From assembly GCF_009728465.1 (NCBI RefSeq), contig NZ_WOCD01000005.1, positions 744,001 to 808,000 on the forward strand: a DNA stretch of 64,000 nt, read 5' to 3'. Below are positions 1 to 11,432 of the stretch, piece after piece (position 1 is the first letter of the stretch; each line of letters starts with the position of its first letter). The notes beneath the pieces are model-generated. The model saw nothing but the letters and a program-made list of their open reading frames with translations. It did not search any database and had not been told where the DNA came from. This DNA comes from Psychrosphaera haliotis (lineage in GTDB: Bacteria; Pseudomonadota; Gammaproteobacteria; Enterobacterales; Alteromonadaceae). Both the position numbers and the translations under genes were made by a program.

Positions 1-1
1 T

Positions 2-310
2 TTAACGGCATTAATGGATACCATTAGCCAGTTGGCCAGTATCGTAAACCCTAATTTAAAAATAGAAGGGATTTTACGAACGATGTACGATCCTCGTAAT
101 CGATTAGCCAATGACGTTTCCGAACAGTTAAAACATCACTTTGGTGATAAAGTTTATCGTACCGTTATTCCAAGAAACGTTCGTTTAGCTGAAGCGCCAA
201 GCTTTGGCTCGCCAGTTATGTATTACGATAAATCATCGTCAGGCGCAAAAGCGTATTTAGCTTTAGCTGGTGAAATGTTGCGTCGTTCAAATAAAAGCGC
301 TGCGGCGTAA
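2..310 (+). CDS. parA: Chromosome-partitioning ATPase ParA, C-terminal part
   Basis: This is the C-terminal ~100 residues of a ParA/Soj Walker-type ATPase; the gene starts before the window and the frame is open from base 2. The tail contains the family pattern PRNVRLAEAPSFGSPVMYYD, typical of Soj proteins, followed by an amphipathic last helix. ParA uses ATP to move ParB-bound origins apart. The P-loop and deviant Walker motifs are outside the window. parB follows after 31 bp with its own ribosome-binding site, so the two are very probably one operon. Family assignment is secure. Confidence 0.95.
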   Translation, partial: LTALMDTISQLASIVNPNLKIEGILRTMYDPRNRLANDVSEQLKHHFGDKVYRTVIPRNVRLAEAPSFGSPVMYYDKSSSGAKAYLALAGEMLRRSNKSAAA

Positions 311-341
311 ATTAAATTAATTTGTAGTGTAAAGGAAAGAT

Positions 342-1244
342 ATGTCTCCCCGTAAACGTGGATTAGGTCGCGGCCTCGATGCCCTATTAGCAACTCAAGC
401 ACAAAGCCAGCAACAAGAGCCGAATCAAGGTGAGTCAGCTGAAGCTGAATTAATTGCAGATAATAAAAACTTAGTTAACTTGGCTATTGAGATACTAGTC
501 CCTGGTAAATATCAGCCACGTAAAGACATGTCTCCGGAAGCCTTAGAAGAACTGGCTGCGTCAATTCGCAATCAAGGCATTATTCAACCAATAGTGGTTC
601 GCCCTATTAACGACGAACAGTTTGAGATAATTGCGGGTGAACGTCGCTGGAGAGCGTCACAGTTAGCTGGGCTTGATACCGTTCCTTGTATAATCAAAGA
701 TGTGCCAGATGAAGCGGCTGTTGCAATCGCACTTATTGAGAATATTCAGCGTGAAGATCTAAATGCCATGGAAGAAGCCATCGCATTACAGCGTTTACAA
801 GATGAGTTTGAATTGACTCATCAAGAAGTTGCCGATGCCGTTGGTAAATCTCGTACTTCAGTAACAAACTATTTACGACTGAATAAGTTAGAAAGTGATG
901 TTAAGACGTTAATGGAACATGGTGATCTAGAGTTTGGTCATGCAAAAGTTTTATTAGCACTTACTGGAGATGAGCAAGTTTTAGCTGCTCGTAAAGTAGT
1001 TGCTAAAGATTTAACTGTCCGTGATACCGAAAAACTAGTAAATAGCCTGACTCAAGAACAAGCAGAAAAAAAGGTGGCTGAAAAAGACCCAGACGTGAAA
1101 TTGCTTGAGCAACAGCTAGTAGAACGTTTAGGTGCAAAAGTGGATATTACCTACAACCGCAAAGGTAAAGGTAAAATGGTTATCTCTTACTCATCACTTG
1201 ATGAGCTAGATGGAATTATTGCGCATTTAACGACTGAAGAATAA
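342..1244 (+). CDS. parB: Chromosome-partitioning protein ParB (parS-binding CTPase)
   Basis: A 300-residue ParB/Spo0J. The N-terminus has the GLGRGLDALL ParA-interaction motif, then the ParB/Srx CTPase core with GERRWRA and ENIQREDLNAMEEA, then a helix-turn-helix (about LTHQEVADAVGKSRTSVTNY) that recognises parS, and a C-terminal dimerisation domain. ParB loads on parS near the origin and is moved by ParA. The start follows AAGGAAAG at good spacing. No full parS consensus was noticed by eye in the first kilobases. Location just upstream of the atp operon is the usual gammaproteobacterial arrangement. Confidence 0.97.
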   Translation: MSPRKRGLGRGLDALLATQAQSQQQEPNQGESAEAELIADNKNLVNLAIEILVPGKYQPRKDMSPEALEELAASIRNQGIIQPIVVRPINDEQFEIIAGERRWRASQLAGLDTVPCIIKDVPDEAAVAIALIENIQREDLNAMEEAIALQRLQDEFELTHQEVADAVGKSRTSVTNYLRLNKLESDVKTLMEHGDLEFGHAKVLLALTGDEQVLAARKVVAKDLTVRDTEKLVNSLTQEQAEKKVAEKDPDVKLLEQQLVERLGAKVDITYNRKGKGKMVISYSSLDELDGIIAHLTTEE

Positions 1245-1263
1245 ATAATTGAAATAAAATTCG

Positions 1264-1307
1264 GTGGCAAAAAAACAAATCATTAAAAAATAACGTTTTT
1301 TTGTCAC
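1264..1307 (+). terminator. A/T-rich hairpin after parB, possible terminator
   Basis: Downstream of the parB stop, GTGGCAAAAAAAC (1264-1276) can pair with GTTTTTTTGTCAC (1295-1307), a 13-bp stem with one G-U pair and an 18-nt loop. The stem carries its own A and T runs, so it could end transcription in the + direction, but it is not GC-rich. The remaining gap up to atpI is AT-rich and otherwise holds only the promoter described below. Confidence 0.4.
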
Positions 1308-1464
1308 TATCAAACTGTAATAAGTAGTTTTTATACATAACACCCCTCTAAATTTAACCTTTCAATTCAGTTACCTAGTAACTTACAAAAGTAACTGTAA
1401 ATTTATTACCAAACTATCCCACTAAAACGTATTTAGGTATCAAGTGTTTAAAAGCCGCTCATAC

Positions 1465-1492
1465 TTGCAAAACCTTTATTTAAACGTATAAT
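1465..1492 (+). promoter_or_regulatory. Predicted sigma-70 promoter of the atp operon
   Basis: TTGCAA (1465-1470) and TATAAT (1487-1492) are separated by 16 bp, about 100 bp upstream of atpI in the 349-bp gap after parB. The -10 element is a perfect consensus and the position fits an operon promoter with a leader of roughly 95 nt. This is a sequence-only prediction. Confidence 0.6.
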
Positions 1493-1593
1493 TTCGCCTG
1501 ATTTTAACCTAGCTAACTGGCAATCTGCCGCTATGATTGATTAACAATCGATTAGCTGGTTTTTAAATAGACAGAATTATTAGGAAATAGGCT

Positions 1594-1968
1594 TTGGTAC
1601 AACATGTTACAACCAAGCATAGAAATAACGCCTTTAAGTTTTTAGCGTTTCAAGCTTGTTTTGCTGTCGTCATTGCTTTTTTTATTGGAATTTTTTGGGA
1701 AGTGCAAACTGGGCAGTCTTTTTTTATAGGCGCTATGTTAGATGTACTTCCCTCTTTTGTCTTTACAATATACGCCTTTCGATTTTCAGGTGCACAACGC
1801 TTACAACATATAGCGGCATCCATGTACAGAGGCGAAACCGTAAAGATAATGATTACTGGCGCGTTATTCATCTGCGTTATTAAGCTGCTACCGGTAGTGT
1901 TTCCGGCGCTTTTAATCGGCTTTTTAACTATGAAAATAAGTCAGTTTTTACAATCGGTTTTTATTTAA
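1594..1968 (+). CDS. atpI: ATP synthase accessory protein AtpI
   Basis: A 124-residue membrane protein with about four hydrophobic segments, first gene of the atp operon. AtpI proteins are poorly conserved assembly factors proposed to help c-ring assembly; position rather than strong motifs supports the name. The reading frame starts at TTG (1594) behind AGGAAAT; no ATG lies further upstream in frame. Segments such as FIGAMLDVLPSFVFTIYAFR fit the family. The stop is 25 bp before atpB. Confidence 0.85.
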   Translation: MVQHVTTKHRNNAFKFLAFQACFAVVIAFFIGIFWEVQTGQSFFIGAMLDVLPSFVFTIYAFRFSGAQRLQHIAASMYRGETVKIMITGALFICVIKLLPVVFPALLIGFLTMKISQFLQSVFI

Positions 1969-1990
1969 ACTTTAAACTTTTGGGAAATAA

Positions 1991-2797
<807 letters not shown>

Positions 2798-2831
2798 TTT
2801 TTCGGGATAAAATTAGAACAGCATTAGCTGG

Positions 2832-2858
2832 ACCCGAAGGGTTAAGGGCAGGAAGCCC
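2832..2858 (+). promoter_or_regulatory. Twin mini-hairpins and U-rich leader before atpE
   Basis: ACCC-GAA-GGGT (2832-2842) and GGGC-AGGAA-GCCC (2846-2858) are two adjacent 4-bp stems followed by about 55 nt of A/U-rich sequence (2862-2908) and the atpE ribosome-binding site. In E. coli a U-rich element before atpE raises translation so that the c subunit is made in excess. A similar role here is inference from position and composition. Confidence 0.4.
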
Positions 2859-2903
2859 GCAAAGAATTTATTTTTACATTTAACTTTAAACTTTAAACAT
2901 TAA

Positions 2904-3137
<234 letters not shown>

Positions 3138-3187
3138 TCACTCATTTTCATTCGAACAATAGTATTAATTAAGTAAGGAGAGCGTTA

Positions 3188-3658
3188 ATGAATCTTAATG
3201 CAACTCTATTAGGCGAATCTATCGCATTTATCGTTTTTGTATGGTTCACAATGAAATATGTGTGGCCACCACTAAACGGTGCAATCGAAGAACGCCAAAA
3301 TAAAATAGCAGATGGTCTTGCTGCCGGTGAACGTGCAGAGAAAGACTTAGAACTTGCTCAAGAAAAAGCGAAAGAACAGTTGAAAGACGCTAAAGTTCAA
3401 GCAGCTGAAATCATTGAGCAAGCTAAAAAGCGTGCAACACAGATCGTAGACGAAGAAACAACTCGTGGACACGATGAGCGTGAGAAAATCATTGCTCAAG
3501 GTCAAGCGGAAGTTGAAGCTGAGCGCAACCGCGCGAAGGAAGATCTTCGTCAACAAGTTTCTGTTTTAGCCATTGCTGGTGCAGAGAAAATTTTAGAGCG
3601 TCAAATTGATGCTGCTGCCCACAGTGATATCCTAGATAAACTAGTTGCAGAACTATAA
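3188..3658 (+). CDS. atpF: F0F1 ATP synthase subunit b
   Basis: A 156-residue peripheral-stalk subunit: one N-terminal transmembrane helix (about residues 5-27, ending near VWPPL), then a long charged coiled coil rich in Ala, Glu and Lys that dimerises and reaches up to delta. Length equals the E. coli subunit (156). TAAGGAG precedes the ATG by 7 nt. It lies 50 bp after atpE and 17 bp before atpH. Confidence 0.97.
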   Translation: MNLNATLLGESIAFIVFVWFTMKYVWPPLNGAIEERQNKIADGLAAGERAEKDLELAQEKAKEQLKDAKVQAAEIIEQAKKRATQIVDEETTRGHDEREKIIAQGQAEVEAERNRAKEDLRQQVSVLAIAGAEKILERQIDAAAHSDILDKLVAEL

Positions 3659-3675
3659 GCAGAGGAATAGAGCAA

Positions 3676-4209
3676 ATGTCTGAATTGACTACAGTAGCTC
3701 GTCCCTACGCCAAAGCTGCGTTTGATTTCGCTGTTGAAAGCGGAGCAGTAGCTGAATGGCTTGAAATGTTGTCTTTTACTGCGGAAGTAGTAAAAAACGA
3801 CGACATTACAGGCTTCTTAGCAGGCTCTCACTCACCAGAAGTTACTTCTGATTTATTTATCAAAGTATGTGGTGAACAACTGAATGAACGAGGCCAAAAC
3901 CTAATTAAGGTTATGGCTGAAAATGGACGTTTAGTTGCTCTTCCTGCAGTTGTTGAATTGTTCGCAGAACAAAAAGCACTGTATGAGAATGAAGTTGAAG
4001 TTGAAATCACTTCTGCAACTGAATTAAGCGAAGCGTATCAAGTAACATTGGCCGCTTCTTTAGAAAAACGTCTAGCACGCAAAATTAAGCTGAATTGCAA
4101 CATTGATAGTGCGGTTGTCGGCGGATTGTTAATCAAGGCGGGTGATACCGTTATTGATGCAACCGTTAGAGGCAAATTAGACCGTTTATCACATGTATTG
4201 CAATCGTAA
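3676..4209 (+). CDS. atpH: F0F1 ATP synthase subunit delta
   Basis: A 177-residue OSCP/delta subunit linking the F1 head to the b dimer. The N-terminal helical domain begins [17 protein letters not shown], a family signature, and the C-terminal part [20 protein letters not shown] is the conserved OSCP motif. Length equals E. coli AtpH (177). AGAGGAAT lies before the ATG; the gene is followed after 14 bp by atpA. Confidence 0.97.
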   Translation: MSELTTVARPYAKAAFDFAVESGAVAEWLEMLSFTAEVVKNDDITGFLAGSHSPEVTSDLFIKVCGEQLNERGQNLIKVMAENGRLVALPAVVELFAEQKALYENEVEVEITSATELSEAYQVTLAASLEKRLARKIKLNCNIDSAVVGGLLIKAGDTVIDATVRGKLDRLSHVLQS

Positions 4210-4223
4210 TTGGGGATTTGAGC

Positions 4224-5765
4224 ATGCAACTTAACTCAACTGAAATCGCTGAACTGATCAAGAAACGTATTGAACAGTTCAACGTTGTCAGCGAAGCTCG
4301 TAACGAAGGTACAATCGTATCTGTTACAGATGGTATCATTCGCATTCACGGTCTTGCTGACTGTATGCAAGGCGAAATGATTGAGCTTCCTGGTAATCGT
4401 TATGCTATCGCACTTAACCTAGAGCGTGACTCTGTAGGTGCAGTAGTAATGGGTCCTTATGCGGATCTACAAGAAGGCACAAAAGTAAAATCAACTGGTC
4501 GTATTTTAGAAGTTCCAGTTGGTGACGCGCTACTTGGTCGTGTTGTAAACACTCTAGGTGAGCCAATCGATGGTAAAGGTCCAATTGATGCAGCTGGTTT
4601 TGAAGCTGTTGAAAAAATTGCACCTGGTGTTATCGAACGTCAATCAGTAGATGAGCCAGTTCAAACTGGTTATAAATCTGTTGATGCCATGATCCCTGTT
4701 GGTCGTGGTCAGCGTGAGCTAGTAATCGGTGACCGTCAGACTGGTAAAACAGCCTTGGCAATCGATGCAATCATCAATCAGAAAGACTCTGGTATTAAAT
4801 GTGTATACGTAGCGATTGGCCAAAAGGCCTCTACTATTGCTAACGTTGTACGTAAGTTAGAAGAGCACGGCGCATTAGAAAATACTATTGTTGTTGCTGC
4901 TACTGCTTCTGAGTCTGCGGCGCTACAATTCCTAGCACCTTTCTCTGGTTGTACAATGGGTGAATACTTCCGTGATAACGGTCAAGACGCACTTATCGTA
5001 TATGATGATTTGTCTAAGCAAGCTGTTGCTTATCGTCAAATTTCATTGCTTCTTAAACGTCCTCCTGGTCGTGAAGCATACCCAGGTGACGTATTCTATC
5101 TTCACTCACGTCTACTAGAGCGTGCTGCTCGAGTAAACTCAGTGTATGTAGAGCGTTATACTGAAGGTAAAGTGACAGGTAAAACTGGTTCACTAACTGC
5201 ACTTCCTATCATTGAAACTCAAGCGGGCGATGTATCTGCATTCGTACCGACTAACGTAATCTCGATTACCGATGGTCAGATCTTCCTTGAGTCAGACATG
5301 TTCAACGCAGGTATCCGTCCAGCTGTAAACGCTGGTATCTCGGTTTCTCGTGTTGGTGGTGCAGCTCAAACTAAGATCATCAAGAAGCTAGGTGGCGGTA
5401 TTCGTCTAGCACTTGCGCAGTACCGTGAATTAGCGGCCTTCTCTCAGTTCGCATCTGATCTAGATGAAGCGACACGTGCTCAGCTTGAGCATGGTCAGCG
5501 TGTAACTGAGCTAATGAAACAGAAGCAATATGCTCCTATGTCAATTGCTGACATGGGTGTTTCATTGTTTGCTGCTGAAAGAGGTTTCCTGAAGGACATC
5601 GAAGTTTCTAAAGTATTAGACTTCGAAGCGGCGTTAATTTCATTCATGAACAGTGAACATGCTGATCTTATGAAAGACATTAATGCGACCGGTAACTTCA
5701 ACGGCGATATCGAAGCAAGCTTGAAATCTGGCATTGAAAAATTCAAAGCCACTCAAACTTGGTAA
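4224..5765 (+). CDS. atpA: F0F1 ATP synthase subunit alpha
   Basis: A 513-residue non-catalytic nucleotide-binding subunit of F1. It shows the beta-barrel N-domain, the P-loop GDRQTGKT, and the alpha signature [18 protein letters not shown] chose ATG at 4224 over an in-frame TTG at 4218 because TGGGGA lies 7 nt before the ATG and the resulting [12 protein letters not shown] start matches the family, giving the same length as E. coli AtpA. A stable hairpin separates it from atpG. Confidence 0.98.
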   Translation: MQLNSTEIAELIKKRIEQFNVVSEARNEGTIVSVTDGIIRIHGLADCMQGEMIELPGNRYAIALNLERDSVGAVVMGPYADLQEGTKVKSTGRILEVPVGDALLGRVVNTLGEPIDGKGPIDAAGFEAVEKIAPGVIERQSVDEPVQTGYKSVDAMIPVGRGQRELVIGDRQTGKTALAIDAIINQKDSGIKCVYVAIGQKASTIANVVRKLEEHGALENTIVVAATASESAALQFLAPFSGCTMGEYFRDNGQDALIVYDDLSKQAVAYRQISLLLKRPPGREAYPGDVFYLHSRLLERAARVNSVYVERYTEGKVTGKTGSLTALPIIETQAGDVSAFVPTNVISITDGQIFLESDMFNAGIRPAVNAGISVSRVGGAAQTKIIKKLGGGIRLALAQYRELAAFSQFASDLDEATRAQLEHGQRVTELMKQKQYAPMSIADMGVSLFAAERGFLKDIEVSKVLDFEAALISFMNSEHADLMKDINATGNFNGDIEASLKSGIEKFKATQTW

Positions 5766-5773
5766 ATAAGTTG

Positions 5774-5795
5774 AGAGAAAGCTTCGGCTTTCTCT
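5774..5795 (+). other. C(UUCG)G-capped hairpin between atpA and atpG
   Basis: AGAGAAAGC (5774-5782) pairs perfectly with GCTTTCTCT (5787-5795) around a TTCG loop closed by a C-G pair, the extra-stable UUCG tetraloop type. Only two further T follow, so it is a poor terminator. Inside an operon it could protect the upstream mRNA 3' end or tune expression of the downstream atpGDC part. The function is inferred. Confidence 0.6.
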
Positions 5796-5822
5796 TTCGT
5801 TGAAAGTTAATCGGAGAATCAC

Positions 5823-8091
<2,269 letters not shown>

Positions 8092-8114
8092 GCATACCTA
8101 ATTAGGAGCGTACA

Positions 8115-8534
8115 ATGGCTGCAATGACTGTGAACCTTGACTTAGTAAGCGCAGAACAAAAAGTATTTTCTGGTCTTGTTGAAACGTTACAGGTAACAGG
8201 TAGTGAAGGTGATTTGGGTATTTACCCAGGTCACGCGCCTTTACTTACTGCCATTAAACCTGGCATGGTACGCGTAGTGAAACAGCACGGTGAAGAACAG
8301 TTCTTCTACGTTGCAGGTGGTATTTTAGAAGTACAACCTAGCAGTGTTTCTGTGTTGGCCGATATCGCAATAAGAGCTGAAGATCTTGATGAAGCAGCTG
8401 CACTTGAAGCGAAGAAAACAGCGGAACAGCAATTAGCTGATTCTGGTGCAGACTTTGAATATGCAGAAGCTACAGCAGAGCTTGCTCGCGCTATCGCACA
8501 ATTACGTGTTATCAAACAAATTCGTAAAGGCTAA
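8115..8534 (+). CDS. atpC: F0F1 ATP synthase subunit epsilon
   Basis: A 139-residue subunit with the N-terminal beta sandwich ([34 protein letters not shown]) and the C-terminal two-helix hairpin rich in Ala and Glu that can inhibit ATP hydrolysis. It is the last gene of the operon, 23 bp after atpD with TAGGAG before the ATG, and is followed by a strong terminator. Confidence 0.97.
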   Translation: MAAMTVNLDLVSAEQKVFSGLVETLQVTGSEGDLGIYPGHAPLLTAIKPGMVRVVKQHGEEQFFYVAGGILEVQPSSVSVLADIAIRAEDLDEAAALEAKKTAEQQLADSGADFEYAEATAELARAIAQLRVIKQIRKG

Positions 8535-8560
8535 TTCAGCTTCCTTACAGATGTTTTTGA

Positions 8561-8586
8561 AAACCCAGCCTAGGCTGGGTTTTTTT
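8561..8586 (+). terminator. Rho-independent terminator of the atp operon
   Basis: The perfect 22-bp palindrome AAACCCAGCC-TA-GGCTGGGTTT (8561-8582) is followed by a run of T to 8586. The stem core CCCAGCC/GGCTGGG is GC-rich and lies 27 bp after the atpC stop, so this is a textbook intrinsic terminator. Confidence 0.92.
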
Positions 8587-8676
8587 ATGTCTGAAATTTA
8601 ATCAAATAAAACTTCCCTTTTTCTAAAAATTGTAATAAAAACGCCACAGATTTGTCGCAAACAATCTATATAACTA

Positions 8677-8693
8677 GCCAACGCAAAGTTGGC
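8677..8693. promoter_or_regulatory. 17-bp palindrome upstream of maoP (maoS-like candidate)
   Basis: GCCAAC-GCAAA-GTTGGC is a 17-bp element with perfect 6-bp arms, 36 bp before the maoP start. In E. coli the cis site maoS recognised by the MaoP system is a 17-bp element next to maoP. Equivalence is inferred only from length and place; I do not claim the E. coli sequence matches. It could also be a regulator operator or an RNA hairpin in the leader. Confidence 0.35.
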
Positions 8694-8729
8694 AATTCGT
8701 TTATTTCAAAAATTGATAGGTGGATTAAT

Positions 8730-9056
8730 ATGGAAAACATCGGTGCAGGCAAATACAACTACTATGACGATCATAACTTTCCACATGGTTTTCGTCGCAG
8801 TGGCGTATTTACAATACGTGAGGCTGAGTATTTAGAGTCTCATGGTCATACATTACGAGAACTTGAATCTAAGCTTCGTATTCCTGAAAATGAAGATGAA
8901 AAGCACTTTCAACAAGCAGTATGTGAAGGGTTAGAAAGCCAAAGTTTCGCAGTAAAAGCTTGGAGTAAGTATAAGCAAGCAATAACAGCGCGTTCACAAC
9001 GTATATTTCTCTCCAGACACGACGGAAACAACTCTTTTTTATCTACAGATTTTTAA
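8730..9056 (+). CDS. maoP: MaoP (YifE, DUF413) macrodomain Ori organisation protein
   Basis: A 108-residue soluble protein. The block YYDDHNFPHGFRRSGVFTI, then EAEYLESHG, RELESKLRIP and a final WSKYKQAI, follows the DUF413/MaoP pattern. MaoP, with the site maoS, organises the Ori macrodomain in enterobacteria and belongs to the set of proteins found in Dam-containing gammaproteobacteria. ATG at 8730 is preferred over an in-frame TTG at 8652 because AGGTGG lies 6 nt upstream and homology begins just after it. A location close to parAB-atp, hence near the origin, fits this role. Confidence 0.85.
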   Translation: MENIGAGKYNYYDDHNFPHGFRRSGVFTIREAEYLESHGHTLRELESKLRIPENEDEKHFQQAVCEGLESQSFAVKAWSKYKQAITARSQRIFLSRHDGNNSFLSTDF

Positions 9057-9124
9057 ATATATAGCTGTATATCAGTTGGAATTTCCGTAAACTTGGGGAG
9101 AGAAAATATACGAGGGAATTCAGC

Positions 9125-9325
9125 ATGAGTCACAATATAGCTACTATGCCTCAAAAAGAACAAGACGCTATTCAACACGACCTAATGGCGTCTTTTTGGG
9201 CTTATAAAGAAAAGCGAGGCTTAATGAGCCGACCAGAAATTATCAAATATATCCACCAGCACTTCCTAGAAGCCGACCTTCAGCAGCATCTTATGGATCG
9301 CTACGAATATTTTAAGTCTGTGTAA
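9125..9325 (+). CDS. Small hypothetical protein, 66 residues
   Basis: Not recognised. The ORF has a good GAGGGA ribosome-binding site 7 nt before the ATG, no signal peptide and no membrane helix. It is charged and rich in His, Gln and Glu; RPEIIKYIHQHFLEADLQQHLMDRY looks like a pair of amphipathic helices, compatible with a small helical bundle. It lies between maoP and the ATL gene on the same strand, but palindromes separate it from ATL. Codon use resembles its neighbours, so I believe it is translated. Confidence 0.65.
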   Translation: MSHNIATMPQKEQDAIQHDLMASFWAYKEKRGLMSRPEIIKYIHQHFLEADLQQHLMDRYEYFKSV

Positions 9326-9337
9326 CCAATAAGTTAA

Positions 9338-9371
9338 GTTCCACATGGAACCTAATTACCTGATGTAATTA
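9338..9371. promoter_or_regulatory. Two adjacent palindromes before the ATL gene
   Basis: GTTCCA-CA-TGGAAC (9338-9351) is followed at once by TAATTAC-CTGAT-GTAATTA (9353-9371), five bases before the ATL start codon. The ATL gene has no clear Shine-Dalgarno sequence, so one of these could act as operator or as a leader hairpin. No known operator consensus was matched. Confidence 0.35.
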
Positions 9372-9376
9372 AACTT

Positions 9377-9730
9377 ATGAACGAACAATACGTTAAAATT
9401 TGGAAAACCATTCAACTAATACCTGTTGGAAAAGTTAGTAGTTATGGTCAAATTGCTGATTTAGCGGGGTTACCTGGACGAGCAAGGTTAGTAGGAAAGA
9501 GTCTTAAGTTTGTTCCTAGCGAAGGCTTAGATAATAAACCAGTACCTTGGCATAGAGTCATTCGATCTAGCGGTGAAATAGCTTTCTCACCTGGTAGCGA
9601 CGAATTTGCTAATCAGAGAGCTTTGTTAATTGACGAAGGCATCACGGTTAAAGGAAAAAGAGTCAGCATCAAAGAATTTGGTTGGGTGGTAGATTTAGAA
9701 AATATTTTATTTCTATTGCTAGATTACTAG
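9377..9730 (+). CDS. Alkyltransferase-like protein (ATL), Trp in place of the acceptor Cys
   Basis: A 117-residue protein with the DNA-binding domain of O6-alkylguanine-DNA alkyltransferases: IPVGKVSSYGQIADLAGLPGRARLVGKSL, then PVPWHRVI where true transferases have PCHRVI. Trp58 replaces the alkyl-accepting Cys, which defines ATL proteins (Atl1, YbaZ/eAtl). These flip and bind O6-alkylguanine without repairing it and hand the lesion to nucleotide excision repair. Arg37 in GRARLVG is the probable finger residue. It sits upstream of AdaA-AlkA and Ogt, forming a local alkylation-damage group. Confidence 0.9.
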   Translation: MNEQYVKIWKTIQLIPVGKVSSYGQIADLAGLPGRARLVGKSLKFVPSEGLDNKPVPWHRVIRSSGEIAFSPGSDEFANQRALLIDEGITVKGKRVSIKEFGWVVDLENILFLLLDY

Positions 9731-9741
9731 AGTTTTATAAA

Positions 9742-9957
9742 CCAAACTCAAACCAAACTCAAACCAAACTCAAACCAAACTCAAACCAAACCAAACTCAA
9801 ACCAAACTCAAACCAAACTCAAACCAAACTCAAACCAAACTCAAACCAAACTCAAACCAAACTCAAACCAAACTCAAACCAAACTCAAACCAAACTCAAA
9901 CTCAAACCAAACTCAAACCAAACTCAAACCAAACTCAAACCAAACTCAAACCAAACT
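9742..9957. repeat. 11-bp minisatellite, about 18 units (CCAAACTCAAA)
   Basis: Tandem array of CCAAACTCAAA: 4 perfect units (9742-9785), a 5-bp partial CCAAA (9786-9790), 10 perfect units (9791-9900), a 6-bp partial CTCAAA (9901-9906), 4 more units (9907-9950) and a partial end. The two partials are exactly the two halves of the unit. It starts 11 bp after the ATL stop codon and ends about 100 bp before the AdaA-AlkA start. An open frame through it encodes only a repeated Asn/Gln/Thr/Lys peptide and is not taken as a gene. Confidence 0.97.
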
Positions 9958-10055
9958 GTGTGTTCCGATTTAACCTTCACTTCCGATTTCATCTAGTAAT
10001 ATAAAGTTTATAGGTTAGACTCAATACATTACTAATTCAGTTAATGGGTCGTTAA

Positions 10056-11432
10056 ATGGAATTAAATGAGTTTCAACAAGCTAGGTTGTCACGTGATCCT
10101 AGGTTTGATGGTGTTTTTTATGTCGCGGTTAAAACAACGGGCATTTTTTGTCGTCCTATTTGTCCAGCAAATGCCCCCAAAGAGCAAAACGTTGAGTATT
10201 TTCAAACGGCCAATGAAGCTTTGGTTTCTGGCTATCGACCATGCTTACGATGTCGTCCAGAATCAGCGCCATTCTCGCCAGCTTGGAATGGAACACAAAC
10301 AACCGTGCAGCGTGCCTTAAATATTATTCATGAACAGGGTTTTCATGACTTAAAGTTAAGTGAGCTAGCCGAGCGTTTGGGTATTACCGATCGTTACCTA
10401 AGAAAGTTATTCGTAGAGAAGCTTGGTGTATCTCCAAAACATTATGTGCAACATCAACAAGTGTTATTTGCTAAGTCTCTGCTTCATCAGACACATATGC
10501 CAATTCAAGACGTAGCATTTGCTAGTGGCTTTAATAATGTGAGGCGGTTTAATGACAGTTTTAAAAAGATAACCACAAAAACACCTTCAGAAGTTCGAAA
10601 ACATCCGGTTAGCGACGCTCCAATTCGCCTTCAGTTAAATTACCAACCGCCTTTTGATTGGCAGCACTGGCATGACTTTGTGGATTTTAGAAAAATTGAG
10701 GGTATGGAGCATGTGGGGAGCAGCTCATATGGTCGGACTTTTTATTGGCCGTCAGATAGTGGGTATATTAAAGGCCGATTTAATGCGGTTCACCGACCAG
10801 ATAAACAAGGCTTTAACGTAAGTATCGTAATAGATGACGCAAAACAATTATATTCTGTTGTTCAGAAAATTAGACAAGTTTTTGACTTGAACGCTAATGT
10901 AGGAGTGATCAACAAAGCGCTGCAATCCTCCGGTATATCGGAGCATAATCTAAGCGCAGGTATTCGAATCCCTAGTTGTTGGAGTGTTTTTGAGGCCGGT
11001 GTTAGAGCCATATTAGGGCAACAAGTGTCAGTTAAAGCGGCTACCAATTTATTAAATCAACTTGTTGAACAGTTAGGAGACAAAGAGGTTGTCAACGGGA
11101 TCGAGTATCGATGGTTTCCGACACCTCAGCAATTAGCCAAATCTAGATTATTGTTTTTGAAAATCCCGGAAGCAAGAAAGCAAACCTTAATCCGACTTGC
11201 TAAGTTTTGTATAGATAACCCGGACACTGATCCAGAACAGTGGCTTGAATTAAAAGGCATTGGTCCATGGACAGTTGAATATGCAAAAATGCGAGGTCAG
11301 TCGAATACCGATATATGGTTAGATACCGACTTAGGTATTAAAAAAGCATTAGATATATTCCCTCTTATTGAGCCGGCTAAAGCTTCTCCGTGGCGGACGT
11401 ATTTAACTTTTAACATGTGGAATATGCTATGA
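10056..11432 (+). CDS. AdaA-AlkA fusion: methyl-phosphotriester sensor/regulator with 3-methyladenine glycosylase
   Basis: A 458-residue three-part protein. Residues ~10-75 are the Ada N-terminal zinc domain with the four cysteines C32, C36, C63 and C66 that take a methyl group from phosphotriesters. Residues ~90-185 form an AraC-type double helix-turn-helix (LSELAERLGITDRYLRKLF, QDVAFASGFNNVRRFNDSF). Residues ~190-458 are an AlkA glycosylase with helix-hairpin-helix LKGIGPWTVEYAKMR and catalytic Asp near 425 in WLDTDLGIKK. The Ada methyltransferase half (AdaB) is missing and is supplied by Ogt, whose start overlaps its stop. It probably regulates itself and the linked genes after methylation. 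Confidence 0.93.
   Translation: MELNEFQQARLSRDPRFDGVFYVAVKTTGIFCRPICPANAPKEQNVEYFQTANEALVSGYRPCLRCRPESAPFSPAWNGTQTTVQRALNIIHEQGFHDLKLSELAERLGITDRYLRKLFVEKLGVSPKHYVQHQQVLFAKSLLHQTHMPIQDVAFASGFNNVRRFNDSFKKITTKTPSEVRKHPVSDAPIRLQLNYQPPFDWQHWHDFVDFRKIEGMEHVGSSSYGRTFYWPSDSGYIKGRFNAVHRPDKQGFNVSIVIDDAKQLYSVVQKIRQVFDLNANVGVINKALQSSGISEHNLSAGIRIPSCWSVFEAGVRAILGQQVSVKAATNLLNQLVEQLGDKEVVNGIEYRWFPTPQQLAKSRLLFLKIPEARKQTLIRLAKFCIDNPDTDPEQWLELKGIGPWTVEYAKMRGQSNTDIWLDTDLGIKKALDIFPLIEPAKASPWRTYLTFNMWNML

Noticed and set aside
1-1600. parS site near parB
   Set aside because: No 16-bp parS-like palindrome (TGTTTCACGTGAAACA type) was seen by eye; a scan would be needed to be sure.
4218-4223. TTG start for atpA six bases upstream
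   Set aside because: The ribosome-binding site spacing and family start favour ATG at 4224.
9338-9351. GTTCCACATGGAAC as a LexA/SOS box
   Set aside because: It matches neither the gammaproteobacterial CTGT-N8-ACAG type nor the GAAC-N4-GTTC order.
9742-9957. Tandem array as a CRISPR
   Set aside because: Units are contiguous with no unique spacers and no cas genes nearby.
9682-9996. Open frame through the 11-bp repeat coding for a repeated Asn/Gln/Thr/Lys peptide
   Set aside because: It exists only because the repeat lacks stops in that frame, has no ribosome-binding site, and overlaps the ATL gene end.
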